Source: Kiritimatiellia bacterium | Lineage (GTDB): Bacteria > Verrucomicrobiota > Kiritimatiellia > UBA8416 > JABMPJ01 | DNA: 64,000 bases | Direction: 5' to 3' | Assembly: GCA_030745755.1 (NCBI GenBank) | Contig: JASLOA010000052.1 | Span: 1 to 64,000, forward strand | Part shown: in pieces, positions 17,243 to 26,323 of the stretch | Numbering within the stretch: the stretch's first letter is position 1 | Layout: each line of letters opens with the position of its first letter | The notes under the pieces: generated by a model | What the model was told of the DNA's origin: nothing | The model's database searches: none | What the model saw: only the letters and a program-made list of their open reading frames with translations | Program-made: the position numbers and the translations under genes

Positions 17243-19487
17243 ATGGTTCGGGCTCGATTCATTCACGCGGGTCGACCGGGTGACAGATGTTCAGTTTATC
17301 GCCGATAACACGATAGATCCCGCGCTGGTCTGGAGTGTCGTCATCCTGGGCCTACTCATCGCGTTGGTGAACTTCCTGCCGGCCATCAGGATGCAGCGGC
17401 GGGTACGGGTGTGGTCGTTCCTTTTACGTTTGGGCATGGTCGGCGTATTGCTGTTGGCGCTGCTACGTGTGCATCTCACGCTCAATATTGACCGGGCAAA
17501 GGACCCGTCGTGGCTGGTGCTGGTGGATGATTCTGGATCCATGCGCACAGAGGATGAAGACAGCGAATCACGCTTCGCAGCGGCGCTGGGCGATCTGGAC
17601 ACGCTGCGCAGCGGTGTGGGCCGGGCCGTGACGCTTGATGCGATGACGTTGAGCGGGGTGCCTCTCGGCGATGCCGCCGGACCGAAGACGGTTACGCGCA
17701 TTCATGACACGATCCTTCGTGAGCTGGCTCGGCGGCCGGAGCTCCAGCGAATTGTGCTGCTGTCCGACGGCCGCGATCTCGGACAGCGTGATCCGGTCGA
17801 GATGGGCGCCATGCTCAAGGCGCGCGGTGTCGCGGTGGATGTGCTCCTGTACGGGAGCGACGCGCCGCTGCCGGATGTGAGCCTTTCGGCACGACCGGAA
17901 CGCAGCGTCATCCGGCTGGGTGAACAGCTTGTGATCCGCGGCAGTTTAGAGGACGCCTCGGATCGTGCGAGCTGCGTGCTTGTCCTCAGAGAGGACAACA
18001 AGAAGGTCCACGAGATCGCGGTACCGCGCGAGTCATATGATTGGTTTGAGATCATGCATCAGCCGGAAGCTCCGGGGCAACATCGCTATACGCTTTCCCT
18101 GGAAGCTGATGATGCGTACATCGAGAACAACCAGGTCGCCTTCTTCGCGGATGTTCGGGATGAGAAGATCAACGTCCTGATGATTGAGGGGATGCCGCGT
18201 TTCGAGTTCAAATTAATGAAGGTGGCTCTGGAAACCGATCCTCTTGTGCACCTTGTGTCCCTCTGCCACATGCCTGGAGGCGGCGTCTATGTTCAGGGCG
18301 GCGCGCTGCACGCAAACGCGGCTGAAGGGATCATCAAGAGCGAGCCGGAGCTGTTCAAGTATGATGTCATTGTGCTGCGCGACGTGCCGCGTTCCCTGTT
18401 CCGGGCGGGTGGTGATCTGTCAGAAACGACCATGAAGCTGTTGGTTGCGTTTGCCCGCAAGCGGGGTGGGGGGCTGGTTGTGACCGGTGGGCGTGATGTG
18501 TACCGGGCCGGCGGGTACGAGGGGAGCCCCCTGGCCGAGATTCTGCCGTTTGATTTGAGCGATAGCCTTTCCAGGAAGCCGCAGTTCCCCGGCCGATTTA
18601 CGGTCAACGTTGTCGACGATCAGTTCAATCATCCGCTCCTGAGCCTGCTTCCGGATCCCGCCGAGAACAGGCGACTGTGGGATCGCTTGCCCGAGCTTGA
18701 CGGCTGCAACAACGTGGGCGACTTCAAGCCTATGTCCCGGCCGCTGCTGACGCGGACCACTGAAATTCGAGCCGCCACGGGTGCGACCAATGTGGTGGAT
18801 GTTCCGGTGATGGCGTATCAAGACCTGGGCAGCGGCAAGATCCTGGCTACGTCGGTCGATACGCTCTGGTACTGGCAGTTGCAGGCCGATTTTGACCCAC
18901 CGCCGCTTGAGAGCTTGATGGCCAACGTGGTGCGGTACATGGCGCCGGAGCCCGGCATTCGGGCCGGCGGTGTGAATCTTGTGGCGACGGACCCAACCCC
19001 TGAATTAGGCGACACCGTAGTCCTGTCAACCCTGCTGCGGAATAAGGGCTATGAGCCTATTCGCAATGCCAACCTGAAGGTGCGGGTTGAGAAGCCCGAT
19101 GGCAAGATGCTGACCCTGTATCCGCGCGACCTGCCCGAGCGACCGGGCTTCTATGAATACCGCTTCACGGCCGACCAGTCCGGGGACTGGCGTGCGGTGG
19201 CAACACGTGGCAAGTTGAAGCAGACGACGAAGTTTGTCGTACGCGAGGTGGCCGGCGAATACGCGGACCTGGCGGCAGATCGTGACGCCATGGCGACCAT
19301 GGTCGACGCCGCGGGCGGCGTCATCGTGGACGATGCAGCCGCCTGGCTTGACGGTGTGGATGTGCAGCCCGTGACCGAGCCGGCCGTGCGCAACCTGGTT
19401 TTGTGGAATAGCCCGGGTGTGCTGGTGCTCTTTATTCTGCTGGTCTGCGTGGACTGCTACGTAAGGAAGAGGCATGGATTGGCGTAG
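17226..19487 (+). CDS. VWA / amidotransferase-like membrane protein
   Basis: A 753-residue protein beginning inside the end of the previous gene (17-bp overlap). Two membrane helices lie at about residues 35-55 and 64-85, then a VWA domain with MIDAS DDSGS (about 97-101). The middle has a class I glutamine amidotransferase-like fold (GGGLVVTGGRDVYRAGGYEGS) without an identifiable catalytic cysteine, which is usual for this family. An Ig-like domain and a C-terminal helix (LVLFILLVCVDCYV) finish it. It is the second VWA partner of the operon, in the position of BatB-like genes. TPR-containing BatC and BatD are not present downstream. Confidence 0.87.
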   Translation: MSLLLRWFGLDSFTRVDRVTDVQFIADNTIDPALVWSVVILGLLIALVNFLPAIRMQRRVRVWSFLLRLGMVGVLLLALLRVHLTLNIDRAKDPSWLVLVDDSGSMRTEDEDSESRFAAALGDLDTLRSGVGRAVTLDAMTLSGVPLGDAAGPKTVTRIHDTILRELARRPELQRIVLLSDGRDLGQRDPVEMGAMLKARGVAVDVLLYGSDAPLPDVSLSARPERSVIRLGEQLVIRGSLEDASDRASCVLVLREDNKKVHEIAVPRESYDWFEIMHQPEAPGQHRYTLSLEADDAYIENNQVAFFADVRDEKINVLMIEGMPRFEFKLMKVALETDPLVHLVSLCHMPGGGVYVQGGALHANAAEGIIKSEPELFKYDVIVLRDVPRSLFRAGGDLSETTMKLLVAFARKRGGGLVVTGGRDVYRAGGYEGSPLAEILPFDLSDSLSRKPQFPGRFTVNVVDDQFNHPLLSLLPDPAENRRLWDRLPELDGCNNVGDFKPMSRPLLTRTTEIRAATGATNVVDVPVMAYQDLGSGKILATSVDTLWYWQLQADFDPPPLESLMANVVRYMAPEPGIRAGGVNLVATDPTPELGDTVVLSTLLRNKGYEPIRNANLKVRVEKPDGKMLTLYPRDLPERPGFYEYRFTADQSGDWRAVATRGKLKQTTKFVVREVAGEYADLAADRDAMATMVDAAGGVIVDDAAAWLDGVDVQPVTEPAVRNLVLWNSPGVLVLFILLVCVDCYVRKRHGLA

Positions 19488-19506
19488 GGGAATGAGAGAA
19501 AGAAGT

Positions 19507-19593
19507 GAGATAAAGGCGAAAGATTAGGGGGAAAGATTAGGGACATTCATCATCAACCTTAATCTTTTCCCATAATCTTTCACCCTAATCTGG
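19507..19593. repeat. palindrome of tandem units, family A, second copy
   Basis: Left arm 19507-19542 is built of GCGAAAGATTAGGGG-type units; right arm 19555-19593 is the inverse (AACCTTAATCTTTTCCC, then ATAATCTTTCACCCTAATCT). The units match those at 13982-14068. The right arm ends 14 bases before the next start codon. Confidence 0.75.
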
Positions 19594-19606
19594 AAGTACA
19601 GAGTTT

Positions 19607-21385
19607 GTGAACGAGCAAGGGCAACATTTCGAGCGACGCATGCAGCGCTTTGGGCGTGTGCGGCGTGGCGTGGCGAATGCCACGCTGGGCTACGGCGTTG
19701 GCATTTCTGCGCTTGGTGTTGGGGTGGCGTCTCTGCTTCTGTTGAACGGCTGGATTCCCTATTCGGTCGTCAATGTTCTTCTCGCGCTGGCGGCGTTCGT
19801 GGCGCTGGTTGGTCTGCTTGTGCGGCTTTGCCGGGGCTGGGAACGTCGGCGTACGGCCATGACCGAGGCGTTTCAGATGGAAGCGTTGGTCGACGGGCTG
19901 AACAGCCGGATCGTGAGTGCGCTCGACTTCCTGGGATGGCCGGAGTCCTCGCCGCTCACCGACATCGTGATTGAGCATGCACGCCAGGATCTTGAACAGC
20001 CGTTTGAAGAACAGATTGACCGGGCCGCACGCAATCGCCTGCGTTTGCGCTTTGCGTTGATGTTGGTTGTGTTTGTGGGTTTGGGTCTGACCCCGTGGTT
20101 CAGTTTTACCCGTGTTCGGGATACGGTGGTTTCGGCGAGCGTGAATTTGCGGGAGACGCTGTTCCCCACGCAGTACGAGCTGCTTCCCGGCGCTGGTCAG
20201 CACGTGTACCTGATCGGCACGGAGGTCGAGACGGGGTTACGGTTCACGCGATTCCGTTACCCGGAAGTGGCTTTGTTGCGTCGTGAAGGCGACTCAGACG
20301 AAGAGGAGCGTGTCGTGCTGCCGGTGGATGAGTCGGGTCAGGCGGTTATGCCTTTGCGTTCGAATTTGGCGGGTGAGCATCATCTCCGCTTCGCGTTCGG
20401 GAAACGCGTGACCGAGAGTATCACGGTGGTATTCACGTCGCCGCCCCTCATTGAGAATATGCAGGTTGAGCTCATATACCCGAACTATACCCGACAGCTA
20501 CCCAAAGAGACCGAGGGCATCCAGAACCGGTTTACGGCCCTGACCGGAACCCGGGTGAATCTCGGGTTTGTGTTCACCAAGCCGTTGGAGGCGGCTCAAT
20601 TGACCTTTGATGACGACTCGAACATGCCGCTGGATGTGGTCGGCCGTTTTGCCTCTGTCTCGTTCGTTCACTCCCAGGAGCGTCTGGCGAAGTTGCAAGT
20701 CAAGGATGTGCACGGCTTTGGCCTGGAGTCGCTCCACGCGATCGATATGGGTGTGACACCGGACAGGCCGCCTCGGCTGATCCTTCCGAAGTTTCTTGGT
20801 CTCGATATGCCGGCCACGGTGGAACAACTTGCCGGGTTTACATTCGGCGCGCGAATTGAAGACGATTTCGGCGCGGCCAAGTGCGTGGTCAAATGGCAGA
20901 AGGCCACGGTCGAGGAGCCGAACACGATCACGTTCAAGGGCGATCCCGTGGAGCGCTCCATTGCCCCGCCGCGCCCGACCGCGGTGGCGGCGTTTGAAAG
21001 TCTATTCAGTGAGCAGGCGGAGCTGTCGACGCCGGGTGATCTGTTCACGTTCCAGGTTGAGGCTTTCGACAATCGTGAACCCAAACCGCAGAAGACGGTC
21101 TCTCCCATGTTCTCGATCTTCATTCGGGGCGTGGGGCCGGAGGACGGTCTCGCCGGCAGCAGCGCGGATGTCATGGCCAAGTTTTCCGGCCCTGGTGGCC
21201 GCGGCGCCAAACGCGTGCAGCGGCAGCCGGAGGGGTCACGAGCCATTGGTATGCCGCAGGGGTTGAGAACGGCGGTGGATAACCGTAGTGATTTCAAGGC
21301 GGTCCGACAGACGACTACGCGCGGTGAGCGGCGTGGCGACGGAACGACGTCGGCGTATGGCGCCGCGATTTCGGGAGCGAAATGA
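19607..21385 (+). CDS. DUF4175-like membrane protein of the MoxR operon
   Basis: A 592-residue protein starting with GTG at 19607; GGAAG about ten bases upstream is a modest ribosome-binding site. Hydrophobic helices lie at about residues 25-43, 51-73 and 146-166, followed by a long extracytoplasmic part with Ig-like strands (ENMQVELIYPNYTRQLP). The last 80 residues are basic and low in complexity (GGRGAKRVQRQPEG). Topology and position resemble DUF4175 proteins that accompany MoxR-DUF58-BatA genes in other bacteria, but family assignment is by analogy. The tandem repeat palindrome just upstream belongs to the same family as the one before the DUF58 gene. Confidence 0.7.
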   Translation: MNEQGQHFERRMQRFGRVRRGVANATLGYGVGISALGVGVASLLLLNGWIPYSVVNVLLALAAFVALVGLLVRLCRGWERRRTAMTEAFQMEALVDGLNSRIVSALDFLGWPESSPLTDIVIEHARQDLEQPFEEQIDRAARNRLRLRFALMLVVFVGLGLTPWFSFTRVRDTVVSASVNLRETLFPTQYELLPGAGQHVYLIGTEVETGLRFTRFRYPEVALLRREGDSDEEERVVLPVDESGQAVMPLRSNLAGEHHLRFAFGKRVTESITVVFTSPPLIENMQVELIYPNYTRQLPKETEGIQNRFTALTGTRVNLGFVFTKPLEAAQLTFDDDSNMPLDVVGRFASVSFVHSQERLAKLQVKDVHGFGLESLHAIDMGVTPDRPPRLILPKFLGLDMPATVEQLAGFTFGARIEDDFGAAKCVVKWQKATVEEPNTITFKGDPVERSIAPPRPTAVAAFESLFSEQAELSTPGDLFTFQVEAFDNREPKPQKTVSPMFSIFIRGVGPEDGLAGSSADVMAKFSGPGGRGAKRVQRQPEGSRAIGMPQGLRTAVDNRSDFKAVRQTTTRGERRGDGTTSAYGAAISGAK

Positions 21386-21425
21386 TTAGGGAAGTGACCA
21401 GTGATCAGTAATCTGACAACAGACA
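21385..21425. repeat. family B tandem repeat at the next start codon
   Basis: The 40-bp gap contains GTGACCAGTGATCAGTAATC, a run of the same units seen at 13923-13938. It leaves no purine-rich ribosome-binding site before the ATG at 21426. Confidence 0.55.
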
Positions 21426-24400
21426 ATGAAGCATAGACAGATAACTACATGCCTGGCGGCGCTGCTTGCACTGTTTATCTGTGTTCCTTGCCGGGTTCAC
21501 GCCGGTACGGTCCGTTCGCATCTGGTGTGGAAAGGCGAGTCGCCGCAGCTACAGGTGACGCTGGCACCTGATACTCCGGTGACGGAGGCGAGTCAGACGA
21601 AGGTGGGCCTCGCGGTCAGGGCGGTGGACCGGCGTGGCGAAAGCCGCAATGCCAATAGCGTGATCCGTGTGCCTCCCGTTGAGCTGGACGGGGCCGGCAA
21701 GCGTGTGACCCGGACATTCCCGCTGCCGCCAATGACCCCGGGCGTCCCATTCTGGTGGACGGACTATAAAGCCGGGAGCAAGGTGGACAAGATTCCCACC
21801 GAGTATGTGCTGGTGAACGTCAGTGGCGCGGAACATGGTCTGCACAGCGAGGAGTACATCTATCCGATCAAGGGCTCACTCGCTCACAGTTGCAGCGTGC
21901 ACCTGGAGGGTGACTTCGAGTCGCGCAAGGCGAGTGTTTCCTTCTACTTCGGTCCGCACGGCCAGGGCGTTGATCAGAAGGTCGATATCGAGTTTCACGT
22001 CTTGGATATCGAGGGCAATGAGCTGTCGGGCGGTGAGGAAGAGATCTGGCTCTCCAACGACAAGCCAACCGTTTATGAGAAGGATGTGACGCCGGACCGC
22101 AACTCGACGGGGCCGTATGCGATTGCGTTTACACTGAATAGCGAGGCCCTGGGCATGGCGGTGGCGGCTGAGGCGCGTTTTCCGTTTTCCACGTCGCTAA
22201 TCCCCGTCACGAGCATGGAAAGCGACACAATGGCTGACTGGCATATCCCCGGCCGGTCGCTGGATTCGGGGGCTGAGCGGAAACTCCCCAATGTTTTGTT
22301 CAGTCATTCGCAGCCCTTTGCTCGCCCGGTCTTTGATGAAGAGGTCAAGCGTAGCGGTGCGCGGAGCCTCAGAATCGACTACGCGGACGGCCAGCCGGTA
22401 ACGATCGGCAGCAGCATTCGGCTGCCGGGCCTGCCGCAGGCGGCGCGGATATGGGTCAAGGGTAACAACACGCGCGATCGGCTCGTGTTGGAATGGCGTG
22501 ACCCGTGCAAGTTTGGCGCGCCGGCTCATCAGCGCTGGATGAACTCCATGGCGGTGACGATCTGCACACTCGACTTCTCCGACTGGCGCCGTTTTACCGT
22601 ACCGGTGATGGGGAGCGGCCTGCTGGGGCGTGATACGGCTTCATTCATGCGCGGTCACTCAGGGCAGGAGGTCGAACATCCGGTTCAGGCACCCCTCTAT
22701 GTGGGCGCTTTACGCGTAATCCCTGCACGGCCGAAGAAGGGCGATGAACTTGGCCCCGCCGACCGGTCCGTGTGGATCGACGATATTCTGGTGGAAACCC
22801 AGGCGCCGCTCAAGGAGCGGATGAGCCTCGAGCTACGCGGCGATACCGTCGCCAGACGCTTGCACGCCGAGGCCAGGATCTTCGTGACCGTTGGGAACGG
22901 CACGGGCCACGACATTCGCAACGGGCGCGTGACGGTGACATTTCTTGACGGCGACGAACGACCCGTCGAGGGGCTGGAACTGACCGAGGCGATCGATGTG
23001 CCGACCGGCGAGGTGGCCACGCGTGCTATTGCGCTGGGCTCGATTGCCCAAGCCAGGCTGCGGGGTCCGGTCACCGCCCTGGTGACCGTCGCCGGCCCGG
23101 TCGCCGGTCAGCGCGTGAAGGGGCGCATCGTGTTTAGCGCACCGTCCGGCACAGGCCTGTTGTGGAGCTTCGAGAAGCGTGAGCATTTTAATCCGCCCGC
23201 ACCCAAGTGGCACAGGAAGAGTCGCTATCACAGGGGGATGCTGGCGCGCCAGAACGGTCAAACGTACATTTGCCTGACGGACAACACGAGAAGCTGGATC
23301 TCTGATAGGAAGATCTGGCGCCCGCTTCCGGCTGAGCAGGTGGGCGCTGCGCCCGTGCCGGGTGGCGCAGATGGATCCGCGCATGCGTTGCCGCTTCGTG
23401 TGACGACCAATCTGCCGGTCTCGGTGCTGCTGCATCCGGCGCTGCCGGGCATCGTGGCGGGCGTCGAGATGCAGGTGTTTGGGACCGGGAAACCCGTACA
23501 GTTGACGCCGGTCTTTGTCGACAGCGGTTCGCCTGATTTCAATCTTCCGTTCCAGCAATTTGCGGCCGAGCCGGTACGGGTCGATTGGAAAGGGTGGAAG
23601 CCCTGTCGTTTTGCTGCGCCGCCGATCCCGCCGGGGTATGCCACGGGCAGGAGTAATCCCATGTATGCGCCTGTCTATCCGCTGAACCTTGTTCTGACGG
23701 CATCGACCGAGGATGGCCTGCCTGCCGAGATTCGGGTAGACCAGATCAAGGTGACCACCCATGTGCCGGAATCGGAAGCGCTGAGCGTTCGCGTGGCGTA
23801 TCCTGATGAAACACTCATGCAGATTCCCGGTGCGCCGTTGAGGTTGGAGCTCGGCAGTTTGGCGGCTACACCGATGAACATGGACCTGGCCTACCGTCTC
23901 ACGACGCCTGTGGGCTCCCTCGCAGCCGAGGGCACACGCACAGTCGCCCTGGCGCCCGGTGCGCATGAAACAGTTGAACTGGTCGAAGCGTTGCGGGAGG
24001 GGTTCTACCACTTACATGTGTCGGGATTGCCGGGAGACCGGGTCTTTGAGGCGGATGTTCAGGCACCGGATCGTGCGCGCTTCTTTGGCGACGATATCAT
24101 GAGCCGCTTGGCCGATTTCAGAGAACTGCAGCGCGACCTTGGCCTGAACGAGAGGCGACTGAACCTGGATTGGGACACCGCCGAGCCGGTTCCTAACCTG
24201 CCCCATCACGACTGGTTCAGGCGCTACCGGGCCAGCGCGTCGGAGGCGGAGAGCTATGAGCCCGTTCCCTTGGTCGGCTTTGCGGCCGATTGGGCCGGTC
24301 CGGAAAAGCAGGAATCGGTCGAGGCCGGGACCTATATTCGCACGGTGGGGAACTATATGCAGACACCGGTGCGCATGGTCGACTGGGATGCCTTCATGCG

Positions 24401-26213
24401 CAACGTCGGCAGGGAACATGCCCGCGAGTTCAAGAAATGGGTATTCTGGCAGGGCCCGGACAAGGAGGAACTGCCTACCTATCTGTCACCGCCCAAGTAT
24501 CGAAGCATGCTGGCGATCTTCGATCGCTGGATTTCGCTCTACAATCCTGAAGCGACGGTGGTGGCCGGTGGATTCCAGTTTGATCGTGCGCTCAACTATC
24601 TGGAGGAAATGCAGGAGCCCGCGAGTTTGTCGTTCGATCAGTTTGAGGTCCAAGTCAATCCCGGCAGCCTGTCAGTCGAGGACATCCAGATGGAGGACTT
24701 CCTCGGGGACCTGGATGCCATTCTGGATCTGCGGGAAACCGGCCGCAACGTGGCGATCACGGGTCTCGATTGGGTAACGGATGAACGTTTTGGCCTGTTG
24801 GACCATGCGGCCTACCACGCCAGGGCCGCGGTTCTGCTTCATGTGGCCGGTGCGCCGCCGCACCAGTTCAAGAGCGTAGACAGACGCGAAACCCGGGACG
24901 GGTTCGGGCTTCTGTTCCGACCTCCGTACGGGAACAGTTCCATTCAGAAGCAGCGAGCATTCCATGTCCCGAAACCGGCCTATTTCGGGTTGATCGAAAC
25001 GCGACGTATGCTCTCGGATCTGGAGCTTATCCGCGCGGTAGGCATTTCGGACCGTGACCCGCAGGCAAACCGCGCGTACCTGTTCAAACAGAAGAAGGGC
25101 GGGGTATGCGCCGCTGTCTGGCGGGTGCGTGGTGCGCGCCGGTATGGGTTGCCGCCGGGCTGGGAGAAGGTCAAGGCCTTGGACGCCTTTGGGGTGCCGG
25201 TTGCCCTGGATAACGCGTTGCCGGTGGGGTCCATGCCGCTGTTCCTGTATTTTGGTTCCGAGACGGCCGATCGCGTCGCGTTCGAGCTGCGGAACCTGCG
25301 ATGGGTTGAGCCGGACGGATCGCACGAGCCCATACTCGAGCTGGTTGCTGACGAGGCCTATTCGCGTGAGGCAGCAGAATACAAGTTCACCGGCGGGGAG
25401 CGCGTTCAAAGCACCTCTGCCCGGTTGCCCGCTGGCGAGCGCGTTCGTGCGGGATTCATGGCGGATGTTACCAAAGAGCAATTTGTGTTCGAACTCGAAG
25501 AGCCCGGCGATGTTCTGCTGAGTCGCCTGTGGCTTCTGAGCCGTCCCGATGAAACGAATCGGACGGTCGAGATCATGCTCAACCAGGGGCCGGTTCAGAC
25601 CTGGGATCTTGCGCCGCGCGGAATGCTGGCGATGTCGAATGTTGTTGCCGAGGCGTATGCGCCGGGCCCCCGTCGTTCGACATTTGTTCTGCGCGGATGC
25701 AAGGCGGGCCGGAACACGGTCAGCCTCAGGCATCGCACGGCGTCTTCGGCGGGTGGCTTCCGGCTTACTCGTATTACGGATGGGCGCGTCGAGTTGACCG
25801 CATGCGGTGTGCTGGGTCGTCTTGATGCCGGCGTGCCGGCCAAGGTCTTCCGCAACTCGGCCGGCGCACCTCTGGCACTGGGTAGGCAGACCTACGATGT
25901 GGGGGTCGGCTGCATGGGGCAGACGTGGTTAGAGTATCCGCTGAATAAGCAGTTCTCCAGGTTCACGGTTACGGTTGGTGTCGACGCCATGGCGCGGGGC
26001 CGGGGCTCGGTAGGGTTCCGGGTGCTGGTGGATGGCATCGAGAAGGCTCGCTCGGGACCGATGACCGGGATGACCCTGGCCAAGAAGCTTGAAGTCAAGG
26101 GACTCAAAGATGGCGAGCGCCTGTTGCTGATGGTGGACGATGGTGGGGACGGGTCCGAGAATGATCTGGGTAACTGGATTGAGCCGGTGCTGTATCTGGA
26201 GGACGGGGAATGA
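21426..26213 (+). CDS. exported glycosidase-like protein with apparently lost catalytic residues
   Basis: A 1595-residue protein with a signal peptide (MKHRQITTCLAALLALF...VHA). Beta-sandwich regions fill the first 890 residues, including a CBM-like module near 265-460. Residues about 890-1210 resemble a clan GH-A (GH39-like) barrel: WDTAEP, then KKWVFWQGPDKEELP and YNPEATVVAGGF, then NVAITGLDW. In active relatives the fourth strand carries NEP and the seventh carries TE. Here they read Q1009-G1010-P and T1112-G1113, so both catalytic glutamates appear missing. The C-terminal 390 residues are again beta-rich. It may bind glycans rather than cleave them. It lies inside the MoxR unit, directly before the DUF4159 gene. 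The barrel assignment is by eye. Confidence 0.72.
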   Translation: MKHRQITTCLAALLALFICVPCRVHAGTVRSHLVWKGESPQLQVTLAPDTPVTEASQTKVGLAVRAVDRRGESRNANSVIRVPPVELDGAGKRVTRTFPLPPMTPGVPFWWTDYKAGSKVDKIPTEYVLVNVSGAEHGLHSEEYIYPIKGSLAHSCSVHLEGDFESRKASVSFYFGPHGQGVDQKVDIEFHVLDIEGNELSGGEEEIWLSNDKPTVYEKDVTPDRNSTGPYAIAFTLNSEALGMAVAAEARFPFSTSLIPVTSMESDTMADWHIPGRSLDSGAERKLPNVLFSHSQPFARPVFDEEVKRSGARSLRIDYADGQPVTIGSSIRLPGLPQAARIWVKGNNTRDRLVLEWRDPCKFGAPAHQRWMNSMAVTICTLDFSDWRRFTVPVMGSGLLGRDTASFMRGHSGQEVEHPVQAPLYVGALRVIPARPKKGDELGPADRSVWIDDILVETQAPLKERMSLELRGDTVARRLHAEARIFVTVGNGTGHDIRNGRVTVTFLDGDERPVEGLELTEAIDVPTGEVATRAIALGSIAQARLRGPVTALVTVAGPVAGQRVKGRIVFSAPSGTGLLWSFEKREHFNPPAPKWHRKSRYHRGMLARQNGQTYICLTDNTRSWISDRKIWRPLPAEQVGAAPVPGGADGSAHALPLRVTTNLPVSVLLHPALPGIVAGVEMQVFGTGKPVQLTPVFVDSGSPDFNLPFQQFAAEPVRVDWKGWKPCRFAAPPIPPGYATGRSNPMYAPVYPLNLVLTASTEDGLPAEIRVDQIKVTTHVPESEALSVRVAYPDETLMQIPGAPLRLELGSLAATPMNMDLAYRLTTPVGSLAAEGTRTVALAPGAHETVELVEALREGFYHLHVSGLPGDRVFEADVQAPDRARFFGDDIMSRLADFRELQRDLGLNERRLNLDWDTAEPVPNLPHHDWFRRYRASASEAESYEPVPLVGFAADWAGPEKQESVEAGTYIRTVGNYMQTPVRMVDWDAFMRNVGREHAREFKKWVFWQGPDKEELPTYLSPPKYRSMLAIFDRWISLYNPEATVVAGGFQFDRALNYLEEMQEPASLSFDQFEVQVNPGSLSVEDIQMEDFLGDLDAILDLRETGRNVAITGLDWVTDERFGLLDHAAYHARAAVLLHVAGAPPHQFKSVDRRETRDGFGLLFRPPYGNSSIQKQRAFHVPKPAYFGLIETRRMLSDLELIRAVGISDRDPQANRAYLFKQKKGGVCAAVWRVRGARRYGLPPGWEKVKALDAFGVPVALDNALPVGSMPLFLYFGSETADRVAFELRNLRWVEPDGSHEPILELVADEAYSREAAEYKFTGGERVQSTSARLPAGERVRAGFMADVTKEQFVFELEEPGDVLLSRLWLLSRPDETNRTVEIMLNQGPVQTWDLAPRGMLAMSNVVAEAYAPGPRRSTFVLRGCKAGRNTVSLRHRTASSAGGFRLTRITDGRVELTACGVLGRLDAGVPAKVFRNSAGAPLALGRQTYDVGVGCMGQTWLEYPLNKQFSRFTVTVGVDAMARGRGSVGFRVLVDGIEKARSGPMTGMTLAKKLEVKGLKDGERLLLMVDDGGDGSENDLGNWIEPVLYLEDGE

Positions 26214-26316
26214 GGTGTCAGGTGTCAGGTGTTCCTCCGTCGCCCTTCGGGCTATGGAGGACAAGCAGGTATCGGGTGTTCCTCCGTCGCCCTTCGGGCT
26301 ATGGCGGACAAGCAGG
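26214..26316 (+). repeat. tandem TCAGGTG units and two 42-bp direct repeats
   Basis: After the stop at 26213 come three TCAGGTG-type heptamers, then 42-bp copies at 26228-26269 and 26275-26316 differing at one position. Each copy contains CCTCC...GCCC TTC GGGC...GGAGG (or GGCGG), a hairpin. An inverted relative is at 285-311. The copies are read through by an open frame but are unlikely to be coding. Confidence 0.75.
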
Positions 26317-26323
26317 GGGAGGC

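Noticed and set aside
22833-24011. Minus-strand open frame of 392 codons
   Set aside because: Antisense to the exported protein at 21426; composition is rich in Arg, Gln and His without any motif.
26228-26316. Possible CRISPR array
   Set aside because: Only two copies with a 5-bp gap, so there are no spacers of CRISPR length, and no cas genes are present.
26210-26323. Upstream extension of the DUF4159 frame
   Set aside because: The codons are made of the heptamers and the two 42-bp direct repeats; a signal peptide and a good ribosome-binding site occur further downstream.
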